Shown here piece after piece: positions 54,677 through 62,289 of a DNA stretch of 64,000 nucleotides. This stretch comes from Prevotella sp. S7-1-8. Lineage in GTDB: Bacteria; Bacteroidota; Bacteroidia; Bacteroidales; Bacteroidaceae. Position 1 is the first letter of the stretch. Each line of letters begins with the position of its first letter. Under the pieces are notes generated by a model. The model saw only the letters and a program-made list of their open reading frames with translations. It was not told where the DNA came from and did no database searches. A program made the position numbers and the translations under genes. The DNA is taken from assembly GCF_000758925.1 (NCBI RefSeq), contig NZ_JRNC01000033.1, forward strand, positions 25,052 through 89,051, in the 5' to 3' direction.

Positions 54677-54897
54677 TCTTCGTGAGAAGATACACATAAA
54701 GTTTCATTAGGTTAGTAGTTTGATAGATTTTTAAGGTAAAGATTAGGATTATGTTATTAGATTTTGAATCAGCTGGAATATCAGTTTAGGTCATTTTTTA
54801 TGACTGTTCTTAGTATTATTGCTTAGGCAATGCTGATATCCATTAACATTATTCTTCCTAAAAGACAGTGTGAGTGATCATATTGTCTTTTTTGTTT
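54677..54897 (+). ncRNA. Structured non-coding RNA, about 220 nt, identity uncertain (6S-like candidate)
   Basis: Between a strong promoter and a terminator lie about 185 nt without a credible reading frame but with clear secondary structure. A 5' hairpin TCTTC-GTGA-GAAGA (GNRA loop) is followed by a long-range stem pairing GGATTATGTTA (about 54748) with TAACATTATTC (about 54844), then GGAATATCAG with CTGATATCC. Two inner hairpins, GTCAT...ATGAC and ATTGC-TTAG-GCAAT, sit inside it. The length and the extended, interrupted rod resemble 6S RNA, a regulator of RNA polymerase, but I cannot confirm this by sequence. It is A/T-rich and unlike tmRNA, SRP RNA or RNase P RNA. Confidence 0.65.
54860..54897 (+). 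terminator. Terminator of the structured RNA
   Basis: The stem AAAGACA/TGTCTTT, with extra weak pairs, is followed by TTTTTGTTT. Confidence 0.8.
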
Positions 54898-55286
54898 ATA
54901 TATGGGTCGGTATCGCGTACCCAACGTCGCCAAGCCCGTTAATGGCAAGTACGCTATGCAAGTGTACGGCATGGCTTTTCCAACCCCATACAAGCCGGCT
55001 ATGCCATTGACCTAAACCATAGATTGCGCGCGTGTCAAATGGAAACGGTGGTTGTCGTTGGGCATCTATAATATACGTGCACGCTGCCTAATGGTAATTC
55101 GTGGGGTGTATACTTTGGCGCGCCAAAAACATCGCGCCAACGGCACATGAGGCGAAGTTTTTAAAATATACGGCGCCAATAGTGCTGCGTACAAAATAAT
55201 TCAGTAACTTTGTCAACGCTTATTGATCATTCCGCCATGGTGCGTCGGGTATCGACTTTGCGCCCTGACGAAAACTTTCGACACTC
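54898..55286 (+). other. Spacer before prmC
   Basis: About 390 bp with no gene. A TAACTTTG box at 55205-55212 may serve prmC (ATG 55287), without a clear -33 partner. The rest has several short inverted repeats but nothing recognised. Confidence 0.45.
55205..55212 (+). promoter_or_regulatory. -7 box of the prmC-recX-comF operon
   Basis: TAACTTTG, 75 nt before the prmC start codon. The -33 region is weak. Confidence 0.5.
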
Positions 55287-56177
55287 ATGACACCACCAGC
55301 CATTCACTTTTCTTTCCAATCGTTGTGGCGCTCCCTGATGCCTGTGTATGGCAATAGCGAGGGCGAGGCGAAAGCCGTGACACGGCTTCTGCTCGAAGAC
55401 ATTTTTGGCATGACGATGGCCGATATCTGTGCTGGGGCGTTGGAACGGATGAACACCGATGACAGGCGGCGGCTTGACTCCATGATGACACGCCTGCTAC
55501 AAGGCGAGCCGGTGCAATATGTCATAGGCGAGAGCGTGTTTTGTGGGCGGCGGCTCATCGTGGAACCGTGTGTGTTGATACCGCGACCCGAGACCGCGCA
55601 GCTATGCCGCATGGTGGTGGCCGACCATGACAGACCTGTCTGTGCGTTACAACCGCCACTGCCCTTGAGGGTGCTTGACATTGGCACAGGCAGCGGTTGC
55701 ATAGCCGTGACGCTGGCCATGAGCCTGTTTCGGCCGGAGGTGACGGCGTGGGACATATCGGCGGATGCCTTGTTGGTGGCGCGGGCTAACGCCAAGCGGT
55801 ACGGCGCGCGCATAGATTTTAAACTGCAAGACGCACTCCGCGCGCCTCATGACGAGGAAAAATGGGACGTCATCGTGTCCAATCCTCCGTACGTCTCTGA
55901 TAGCGAGCGTACTGACATGAGCCTTCATGTGCTCGACCATGAGCCACATACGGCTCTCTTCGTGCCCGACGACGATCCGCTGCTGTTCTACCGTGCCATC
56001 GCCACGTATGCCATGAGCGCCCTGAAAAAGGATGGCACGCTCTATTTTGAGATAAACCCACGCTTTGCCGAGCAGATGCGAGAAATGCTGCAATACATGG
56101 GATTTGTGGATGTGGAAATAATGAATGACGAGTATGGCAAGCGTAGATTTTGTAAGACGCGATTCGCCAAGGCATAA
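55287..56177 (+). CDS. prmC: Peptide chain release factor glutamine methyltransferase
   Basis: Methylates the Gln of the GGQ motif in release factors RF1/RF2 using S-adenosylmethionine. It is 296 residues. An N-terminal helical domain binds the release factor. The SAM-binding region follows with IPRPETAQL (about 99) and VLDIGTGSGCIAVTLA (about 130), then catalytic NPPY in VIVSNPPYVSDSE (about 197). First gene of a short operon with recX. Confidence 0.96.
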   Translation: MTPPAIHFSFQSLWRSLMPVYGNSEGEAKAVTRLLLEDIFGMTMADICAGALERMNTDDRRRLDSMMTRLLQGEPVQYVIGESVFCGRRLIVEPCVLIPRPETAQLCRMVVADHDRPVCALQPPLPLRVLDIGTGSGCIAVTLAMSLFRPEVTAWDISADALLVARANAKRYGARIDFKLQDALRAPHDEEKWDVIVSNPPYVSDSERTDMSLHVLDHEPHTALFVPDDDPLLFYRAIATYAMSALKKDGTLYFEINPRFAEQMREMLQYMGFVDVEIMNDEYGKRRFCKTRFAKA

Positions 56178-56247
56178 ACTATTGCGCTTGGCGTGAGCGT
56201 CACCAAGAATGCCAAGCGGAGCGCAACAAATAGAAAGACCGAAGAAT

Positions 56248-56745
56248 ATGAGAGCATCGCATTCGATAACCGTCCAAGAAGCCGAGGCCAGGTTGGCCAA
56301 GCGCTGTATGCGTGGGGAGTGTTCCACGGGCGAGCTTGACGATAAAATGCGCGTTTGGGGACTAAGCGCGGACGACCGCCAAGCGGTGATTGACCGATTG
56401 ATGGAACTCAAATTTGTGGACGACGAGCGGTTTTGCAGGGCCTTCGTGAACGATAAAGTGAAATACAACCGATGGGGACGGCGAAAGATAGAGCAAGCTT
56501 TGTGGCAAAAGCATGTGCCATCGGAGGTATCATCGCCTATACTCGACGCAGTGCCTGATGCCGATTACATAGAGGCATTGAGCTCTTTGCTCAACGCTAA
56601 ATGGCATACTATCAAGGCCAATACCGATTATGAGCGGAGCATGAAGTTCATAAAATATGCCTTAGGGCGTGGTTTTGATATGGGTATCATATGCCAATGT
56701 ATCAATGAGATGACCAACGAGGCTATGTTGGAGGATGAGAGTTAG
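56248..56745 (+). CDS. recX: Regulatory protein RecX
   Basis: Binds and restrains RecA filaments. It is 165 residues, made of three-helix RecX repeats: EAEARLAKRCMRGECSTGELDDKM, DRQAVIDRLMELKFVDDERFCRAFV (recognisable as RLxxxxxVDDxRFxxxFV) and WGRRKIEQALWQKHVPSEV. An upstream in-frame ATG at 56209 is possible, but ATG 56248 gives the typical N-terminus. It overlaps comF by 11 nt. Confidence 0.9.
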   Translation: MRASHSITVQEAEARLAKRCMRGECSTGELDDKMRVWGLSADDRQAVIDRLMELKFVDDERFCRAFVNDKVKYNRWGRRKIEQALWQKHVPSEVSSPILDAVPDADYIEALSSLLNAKWHTIKANTDYERSMKFIKYALGRGFDMGIICQCINEMTNEAMLEDES

Positions 56746-57442
56746 TTTGCTGCAACGTTTTTTCGACCTTGTCGCCCCACGCACATGCTGTGTCTGTGGC
56801 CGACGGTTAGCGGCGGAGGAAGACACCATTTGCCTGTGCTGTAACTTGCGATTGCCCCGCACTAACTATGTGGACAGTCCTCGAGACAATGAAATGGCCA
56901 AATGTTTTTGGGGACGGGTGGAGCATCTGCAAAAGGCTGTGGCGATTTTTTTCCACGATGGTGGGTCGCAGGTTTCTTATCCCATCTACCGCTTGAAATA
57001 TTTTCATCAACCCGATTTGGGATGGGCTTTGGGACGATTGATGGGACAAGAGTTGGAGGGGTCCGGTTTCTTCGACGATATAGACATCATCGTTCCGGTA
57101 CCCTTGAGTCCCGATCGGCGGCGAGAGCGAGGCTATAACCAGAGCGAGCTCATAGCCCAAGGCATGGCGGACGTGTGTCACAAACCAGTGGCGCCGGGTG
57201 TGGTGGCCCGGGAAAACTTTGTTGGCAGCCAAACCAAGAAAGACCGTTGGGAGCGTAATCAGGGGGTAAAGGATGCGTTCAAGGTGGTCAACGCCGACAA
57301 AATAAGTAATTGCCACGTGCTCATAGTGGACGATATCGTAACGACCGGGGCCACCATAACCGCTTGCGCCAATAGCATGGAACAAGTTGAAGGTGTAAAA
57401 ATCAGCGTGGCGTCGATAGCGTTTGTGTCACCCGGAATATAA
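56735..57442 (+). CDS. comF: ComF family phosphoribosyltransferase-like protein
   Basis: 235 residues: an N-terminal zinc ribbon (CCVCGRRLA ... CLCC, residues 15-35) and a C-terminal type-I phosphoribosyltransferase fold. The PRPP motif is HVLIVDDIVTTGATITAC (about 193-210) and VPVPLSPDRRRERGYNQSE (about 124) is typical of ComF/GntX. In other bacteria ComF is linked to DNA uptake. Its enzymatic activity is unclear. Same operon as recX. Confidence 0.92.
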   Translation: MRVSLLQRFFDLVAPRTCCVCGRRLAAEEDTICLCCNLRLPRTNYVDSPRDNEMAKCFWGRVEHLQKAVAIFFHDGGSQVSYPIYRLKYFHQPDLGWALGRLMGQELEGSGFFDDIDIIVPVPLSPDRRRERGYNQSELIAQGMADVCHKPVAPGVVARENFVGSQTKKDRWERNQGVKDAFKVVNADKISNCHVLIVDDIVTTGATITACANSMEQVEGVKISVASIAFVSPGI

Positions 57443-57455
57443 ATGGTGGGTTTCC

Positions 57456-57486
57456 TTTGCGTTTTCGCTATTTTACGTTAACTTTG
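57456..57486 (+). promoter_or_regulatory. Promoter of pyrE
   Basis: TTTG (57456-57459), a 19-nt gap, TAACTTTG (57479-57486), about 75 nt before the ATG. Confidence 0.8.
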
Positions 57487-57561
57487 CGTCGTGAACATCG
57501 TTCTTTTGTGCCTGATAAACAAGTTGGGGCGCAAAAGGCCATACAAAACAAACATTGACAG

Positions 57562-58194
57562 ATGGACAACTACAAAAAAGATTTCGCCAAACGCCTGTTA
57601 GACATCAAGGCCATCAAGTTGCAGCCAGACGCTCCGTTTACATGGGCGTCAGGCTGGAAGTCTCCCATATATTGCGACAACCGTAAGACGTTGTCTTACC
57701 CAGACTTGCGCAGCTTCGTAAAGCAAGGCTTGGTCAATGTCATCAAGGAGCGTTTTGCCAATGCCAATGCTGTGGCTGGTGTGGCCACCGGGGCCATAGC
57801 GCAAGGCGCGTTGGTGGCCGACGCCCTGAATTTGCCCTTTTGCTATGTGCGTTCCAAACCCAAAGATCATGGCATGGGCAACCTGATAGAGGGCACGTTG
57901 CCTGCAAGCTCCAAGGTGGTGGTGGTGGAAGATTTGATATCCACGGGGGGAAGCTCGCTCCAAGCCGTCGATGCCTTGCGGCAAGCAGGTTTTGAGGTGG
58001 TGGGCATGGTGGCCGGTTTCACCTATGGTTTCGCCATTGCCGCCGAGGCTTTTCGCAAGAGTGGCGTGGAACTCGTCACATTGTCCGACTACGAGCATCT
58101 TGTGGAGGTGGCTCGAGAGACTGGATATGTCAAGGAGGGCGATATGGAGACGTTGCGCGAATGGCGCGAGGCGCCTGCGGAATGGCGCAAATGA
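57562..58194 (+). CDS. pyrE: Orotate phosphoribosyltransferase
   Basis: Forms orotidine monophosphate from orotate and PRPP in pyrimidine synthesis. It is 210 residues. FTWASGWKSPIYCDNR (about 22), GVATGAIAQGALVA (about 72), YVRSKPKDHGMGNLIEG (about 93) and the PRPP motif VVVVEDLISTGGSS (about 118) are all present. It heads a pyrE-SRPBCC-lipoprotein group. Together with upp it supplies UMP. Confidence 0.96.
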   Translation: MDNYKKDFAKRLLDIKAIKLQPDAPFTWASGWKSPIYCDNRKTLSYPDLRSFVKQGLVNVIKERFANANAVAGVATGAIAQGALVADALNLPFCYVRSKPKDHGMGNLIEGTLPASSKVVVVEDLISTGGSSLQAVDALRQAGFEVVGMVAGFTYGFAIAAEAFRKSGVELVTLSDYEHLVEVARETGYVKEGDMETLREWREAPAEWRK

Positions 58195-58260
58195 TACGTA
58201 AACTTGCACGCTTGTCTTGACGACCTTGCGTATGTTGCAAACAAAGAAAAAATAACAGAA

Positions 58261-58671
58261 ATGTCAAAGTTAGAAAGCACGGTTCGACAGGTAAACTATC
58301 CCCAGCGGTCTGTTTACGGCATGTTGAGCGATCTCAACAATATTAATAAGGTGAAGGATAAGTTGCCGGAGGACAAGCTGGAAAACTTGTCTTTTGATAG
58401 CGACAGCATATCAGTATCCACGCCGATGGGAGCTGTGAAATTAGCGGTAGTTGATAGGGAAGAGCCTAAAACCATCAAGTTTGAAACCAAGGAAAGCCCA
58501 TTGCCTTTCAATTTTTGGATTCAAATTTTGCCCGTTACCGAAACCACGAGCAAAATAAAGTTGACCATCAAGATAGAGCTAAACCCTTTTATCAAGGGCA
58601 TGGTCAAGAAACCGTTGCAAGAAGCGTTGGAGAAGATAGCCGACGTGATTCAGATGATACGTTACGAATAG
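58261..58671 (+). CDS. SRPBCC-fold (START-like) protein
   Basis: 136 residues with a predicted helix-grip fold: VRQVNYPQRSVYGMLSDLNN (helix after the first strand), central strands, and a long C-terminal helix (FIKGMVKKPLQEALEKIADV). This fold binds hydrophobic ligands; the ligand here is unknown. ATG 58261 was chosen; an upstream in-frame start (58204) is less likely. It follows pyrE by 66 nt, a common neighbour in Bacteroidales. Confidence 0.85.
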   Translation: MSKLESTVRQVNYPQRSVYGMLSDLNNINKVKDKLPEDKLENLSFDSDSISVSTPMGAVKLAVVDREEPKTIKFETKESPLPFNFWIQILPVTETTSKIKLTIKIELNPFIKGMVKKPLQEALEKIADVIQMIRYE

Positions 58672-58687
58672 ACATGGACGCATTTGC

Positions 58688-59233
58688 ATGAAAAAGCGTT
58701 TGGGCATACTGTTCTGCCTTGTTGGCTTGCTTGCTGCTTGTGGTCCTGCCGAGGAGCAATATAGCAGGAGCTATTGCAGGCTTTATTTTGACAACGCCAT
58801 ACGCAACGATCCCACATTGGCTGCTGCGATGACGCGTCACTCGGGAGTTTTCGTCACCATTTCTATCGTGGGCAAACAGTTTGTTTTCGCAAGTAATCAA
58901 GGGGCAATTTCGCGTTGTGACATTTTGGCCGTGGACGAGCGGCGTAGAAACGTTTTGGGACAAAACAATGGCATTATCGTGGGATATGGCATGTCCGCGG
59001 ACGCGTTTTTTTATGCTTACGACTGCGAATGTCCCAATTGCTTCGACTTGAACGCATTGCCGCGCAGGAGCCATAAGCTTGCCGTCAACGAGTTTGGCAT
59101 AGCCACTTGCGGCGCCTGCAAACGCCAATACGACCTGAACAATGACGGGATAGTGCGTTTGGGGCCCGCCGGCAAAAAACTGACGCGTTACCGAGCTGCC
59201 ACCACTGGACCGTATGGCGTGCTGAATATATGA
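58688..59233 (+). CDS. Cysteine-rich lipoprotein, Rieske- or zinc-ribbon-like
   Basis: 181 residues. A lipoprotein signal with LLAAC (Cys 18) is followed by a globular domain. A CEC-PNC motif lies near residues 113-118 and a CGAC near 141-144. The spacing (about 22 residues) and the closing KRQYDLNNDGIVRLGPAG resemble a Rieske domain in which the histidine ligands are replaced by cysteine, or a simple four-Cys metal site. No partner gene suggests electron transfer. Function unknown. Confidence 0.75.
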   Translation: MKKRLGILFCLVGLLAACGPAEEQYSRSYCRLYFDNAIRNDPTLAAAMTRHSGVFVTISIVGKQFVFASNQGAISRCDILAVDERRRNVLGQNNGIIVGYGMSADAFFYAYDCECPNCFDLNALPRRSHKLAVNEFGIATCGACKRQYDLNNDGIVRLGPAGKKLTRYRAATTGPYGVLNI

Positions 59234-59264
59234 GCCGAAATCTTTTCTTAAATAGTGTGAAACC

Positions 59265-59296
59265 TTTGGCATTCTGAATAATTAACAATATCTTTG
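59265..59296 (+). promoter_or_regulatory. Promoter of tRNA-Leu
   Basis: TTTG (59265-59268), a 20-nt gap, TATCTTTG (59289-59296). The tRNA starts about 105 nt further, so a leader must be removed by RNase P. Confidence 0.8.
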
Positions 59297-59401
59297 CACA
59301 AGATTTTACGGTGCCAAGTGCCTCCAAGGCTGTTTCTCTCGCTTTCGTCGGGAAAGGGTGTTGGATGTTGGTGGTCGTTGTTTTTGATGGTTTAGACCGT
59401 T

Positions 59402-59487
59402 GCCGCAATGGTGGAATTGGTAGACACGAGGGACTTAAAATCCCTTGGCCAGTAATGGCTGTACGGGTTCGAGTCCCGTTCGCGGCA
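59402..59487 (+). tRNA. tRNA-Leu (anticodon TAA)
   Basis: An 86-nt class II tRNA. Acceptor GCCGCAA/TCGCGGC (one A-C mismatch), D arm with GGTAGAC, anticodon stem-loop GGGAC-TTAAAAT-CCC with TAA, a long variable arm TTGGCCAGTAATGGCTGT, T arm ACGGG-TTCGAGT-CCCGT, discriminator A. CCA is not encoded. Only 19 nt separate it from the next gene, and there is no clear terminator, so read-through is possible. Confidence 0.95.
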
Positions 59488-59506
59488 CTTCCTAATTTTT
59501 TTTATT

Positions 59507-61183
59507 ATGCGAAACCTTTTTATTAGCTCTCTTTCTGTTATCGCGTTGCTTGCCATTAGCTCATGTTCCAAGTTGGGACCGTTGTCGGCTGACAATTTCA
59601 CGGTTACTCCCAATCCGCTTGAAACACAGGGCGGACAGGTGCCAGCAATCATCAATGGTGTGTTTCCAGCCAAATATATGAAGAGGAAGGCCGTGGTTAC
59701 GGTCGTTCCAGAGTTGCGCTATGGCAACGGACAGGTTGCCAAAGGGAAAAGTGCCGTGTTCCAAGGTGAGAAAGTAATGGGCAACGACCAAACCATATCT
59801 TACAAGGTGGGAGGGCGTTACACCATGAAGACCTCATTCGATTATTTGCCCGAGATGCAACAGAGCGACATGTATCTAACGTTTGACGCTCGATTGGGCA
59901 AAAAGAAGGTGCAAGTGCCCGCGGTCAAAGTGGCAACGGGAGTGTTGGCCACATCGGAGCTGTACAGGCAGGCGTTGATGAACGCCGGAGGCTGCATCGC
60001 CCCCGATTCGTTTGAGCGCGTGAAAGCCATGAAGACCGAGGCCAACATCAAATTTCTCGTCAACCAAGCCAACTTGCGCAAGAGTGAGCTTAAGAACAAC
60101 TCTGTGCAAGAGTTTGTGCAAATGCTCAAACAAATCAATATAGACCGCGAGGGGTTGAACCTTAGAAACGTGGAGGTGCGCGCCTACGCCTCTCCGGAGG
60201 GTGGTTTCAGTTTCAACGATAAGCTCGCGGAGAAACGAAAAGGCAGCTCGGAGAGCTACGTGAAGAGGCAGCTCAATGACGCCAAGTTGGGCGGCTCATG
60301 CGTGGACGCGCGTTATACAGCCCAAGATTGGGACGGCTTTAAGCGCTTGGTACAGGCCAGCAACATACAAGACAGGGATGTAATACTGCGTGTGCTTGAA
60401 ATGTACAAAGACCCAGAACAGCGCGAGCAACAAATCAGAAACATGAGCGCGAGCTTCCGGGAGTTGGCCAATGGTATTTTGCCGGAGTTGCGTCGCAGCC
60501 GACTGGTCATCAACTATGAGACCATTGGGCGCTCTGACGAACAAATAAAGGAACAATATTCCAACGATCCGGCTCGCCTGAGCCCTGATGAGTTGCTTTA
60601 CTTCGCAAGCTTGGAGGCAAGCGCTGCCGGCAAGGAAGCCATCTACAAGAAAACCGCGGAGATATACGACAAAGACTACCGCGCGTTCAATAATTTGGCC
60701 GCTCTCGCTTTTAACGAAGGCAACATGAGGCGCGCGAAAGATTTCATTCAGACAGCGTTAAGCAAGAATCCCAAGGCTCCGGAAGCCTATGCCAACCTCG
60801 CTCTAATCGATTTGAGGAACGGAGAGCTGCAAAGCGCCGAGAGCAATCTGTCCAAAGCCATTGACGCCAACGGTTTTGGCGAGCTGATAGGAAACTTGAA
60901 TATAGCCAAGGGAAATTACGCCACCGCGGTGAAAAACTTTGGCGATGCCAGCTCGAACAGCGCCGCGTTGGCCCAAATTCTCAACAAAGATTACGCGGCT
61001 GCCGTGGCTACACTCAAAGGCATTAAGCATAGAGACTCGCTCACCGATTATCTCATGGCTGTGGCCCTCAACCGTCAAGGCAACACCGCCACCGCCAAAG
61101 ATTATCTCCAAAAGGCCACTGCGGCAAATCCGGAATTGGCAGCCTACGCGGCCAAGGACCTTGAGTTCTCCAACTATAGATAA
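59507..61183 (+). CDS. TPR lipoprotein with OmpA-like segment
   Basis: 558 residues. Lipobox AISSC (Cys about 20), then a beta-rich N-terminal half. Next comes a segment VEVRAYASPEGGFSFNDKLAEKR (about 220-245) resembling an OmpA C-terminal peptidoglycan-binding motif. At least three TPR-like repeats follow (about 390-540, for example AFNNLAALAFNEGNMRRAKDFIQ and AYANLALIDLRNGELQSAESNL). Likely an outer-membrane-anchored scaffold. Function unknown. It could be co-transcribed with tRNA-Leu. Confidence 0.82.
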   Translation: MRNLFISSLSVIALLAISSCSKLGPLSADNFTVTPNPLETQGGQVPAIINGVFPAKYMKRKAVVTVVPELRYGNGQVAKGKSAVFQGEKVMGNDQTISYKVGGRYTMKTSFDYLPEMQQSDMYLTFDARLGKKKVQVPAVKVATGVLATSELYRQALMNAGGCIAPDSFERVKAMKTEANIKFLVNQANLRKSELKNNSVQEFVQMLKQINIDREGLNLRNVEVRAYASPEGGFSFNDKLAEKRKGSSESYVKRQLNDAKLGGSCVDARYTAQDWDGFKRLVQASNIQDRDVILRVLEMYKDPEQREQQIRNMSASFRELANGILPELRRSRLVINYETIGRSDEQIKEQYSNDPARLSPDELLYFASLEASAAGKEAIYKKTAEIYDKDYRAFNNLAALAFNEGNMRRAKDFIQTALSKNPKAPEAYANLALIDLRNGELQSAESNLSKAIDANGFGELIGNLNIAKGNYATAVKNFGDASSNSAALAQILNKDYAAAVATLKGIKHRDSLTDYLMAVALNRQGNTATAKDYLQKATAANPELAAYAAKDLEFSNYR

Positions 61184-61206
61184 TCCTTTTTCTCCATTTA
61201 TGACTT

Positions 61207-61241
61207 GAAAGCCTTTTGCCGGATAGGCAGAAGGCTTTTTA
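61207..61241 (+). terminator. Terminator after the TPR lipoprotein gene
   Basis: An AAAGCCTTTTGCC/GGCAGAAGGCTTT stem (about 12 bp, minor mismatch) is followed by TT then A residues. Confidence 0.75.
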
Positions 61242-61253
61242 AATTCAATCAAT

Positions 61254-62252
61254 ATGTATAAACGCTTGCTCCTGCTCTTTGTCATTGCGCTATCGCTGTG
61301 TTCTTGCGGAATAAACGGAAAACGCTTCAAAATAAAAGGGCACATACTCAATATCAACCAAGGCGAGTTCTACGTTTACGATGACATGGGGCTGATAAAC
61401 GGCATCGACACTGTCAAAGTGGAGGGTGGGCGGTTTACCTACGAGATGGATTGCGAGCGTCCCACCACGGTTATGCTTGTGTTTCCCAATTTCTCCGAGC
61501 AGCCCATATTTGCTGAACCTGGCAAGGACGCAAGCGTGAAAGGAGACGCGTCGCACCTGAAAGAGCTGACGGTGGAGGGCACGAAGGCCAATGAGACAAT
61601 GACCAAGTTTCGCTCCCAAATATCCAACGAGACGCCACCCGAAATCAAAAAACACGTGGAGCGGTTCGTGGAAGACCATCCAGAATCGCCTGTTGGCGCT
61701 TATCTCGTTAAGAAATATTTCATTGCCACCCCCCAGCCAGACTATCGAAAAGCTTATAAATTGATAGAAACGATGCTCGCCAAGCAACCCACAAACACGA
61801 AGTTGGCACAGTTGGCAAAGAACATCAAGAACATGAATAGCGCATCTGTCAATTCTAAACTCCCCATATTTACGTCATTTGACATGAACGGCCGTCGTGT
61901 GGCCTCATCAGATTTGTCGGTTGGTGTAGCCGTGATTTGCACGTGGGCATCATGGAGTTATGACAGCATGGACCAGTTGCGCGCCATCCAAAGGTCACGC
62001 AAGAAAGCCAAGGGCCGACTTAAAGTCTTGTCAATAGCCATTGAAGCAAGCAAGGTTGATTGTAAGAAAGCGTTGCAAAACGATAGTGCCTCATGGCCCA
62101 ACATTTGCGACGGAGCGATGTTTGCCGGCAAAATCATACGGCAATTGGGCATGCTGAGCGTGCCCGACAATATACTTGTCAAGGATGGACGCATTATAGG
62201 CCGCTCGCTTTCCAGCAAAGAACTTGAGGAAAAAATAGCCCAGAGCTTATAG
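61254..62252 (+). CDS. DUF4369 / thioredoxin-fold lipoprotein lacking the CXXC motif
   Basis: 332 residues. The signal peptide ends in SLCSC (lipid Cys about 18). DUF4369 occupies about 24-115 (FKIKGHILNINQGEFYVYD), then a helical linker and a thioredoxin/AhpC-like domain (about 205-330). Where thiol oxidoreductases have WCxxC, this protein has CTWASWSYDSMDQL (about 228), so both active-site cysteines are missing. The rest of the fold (VLSIAIEASKVDCKKAL, VPDNILVKDGRIIGRSLS) is kept. It therefore may bind rather than oxidise or reduce. Position before yifB is not informative. Confidence 0.85.
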   Translation: MYKRLLLLFVIALSLCSCGINGKRFKIKGHILNINQGEFYVYDDMGLINGIDTVKVEGGRFTYEMDCERPTTVMLVFPNFSEQPIFAEPGKDASVKGDASHLKELTVEGTKANETMTKFRSQISNETPPEIKKHVERFVEDHPESPVGAYLVKKYFIATPQPDYRKAYKLIETMLAKQPTNTKLAQLAKNIKNMNSASVNSKLPIFTSFDMNGRRVASSDLSVGVAVICTWASWSYDSMDQLRAIQRSRKKAKGRLKVLSIAIEASKVDCKKALQNDSASWPNICDGAMFAGKIIRQLGMLSVPDNILVKDGRIIGRSLSSKELEEKIAQSL

Positions 62253-62289
62253 CGTTACATATGGATACCGATGAAAAAACTGTTCGATC

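Noticed and set aside
59402..59487. tRNA-Leu read-through into the TPR gene as an operon
   Set aside because: No terminator is visible between them, but this alone does not establish co-transcription, so it is not claimed as a feature.
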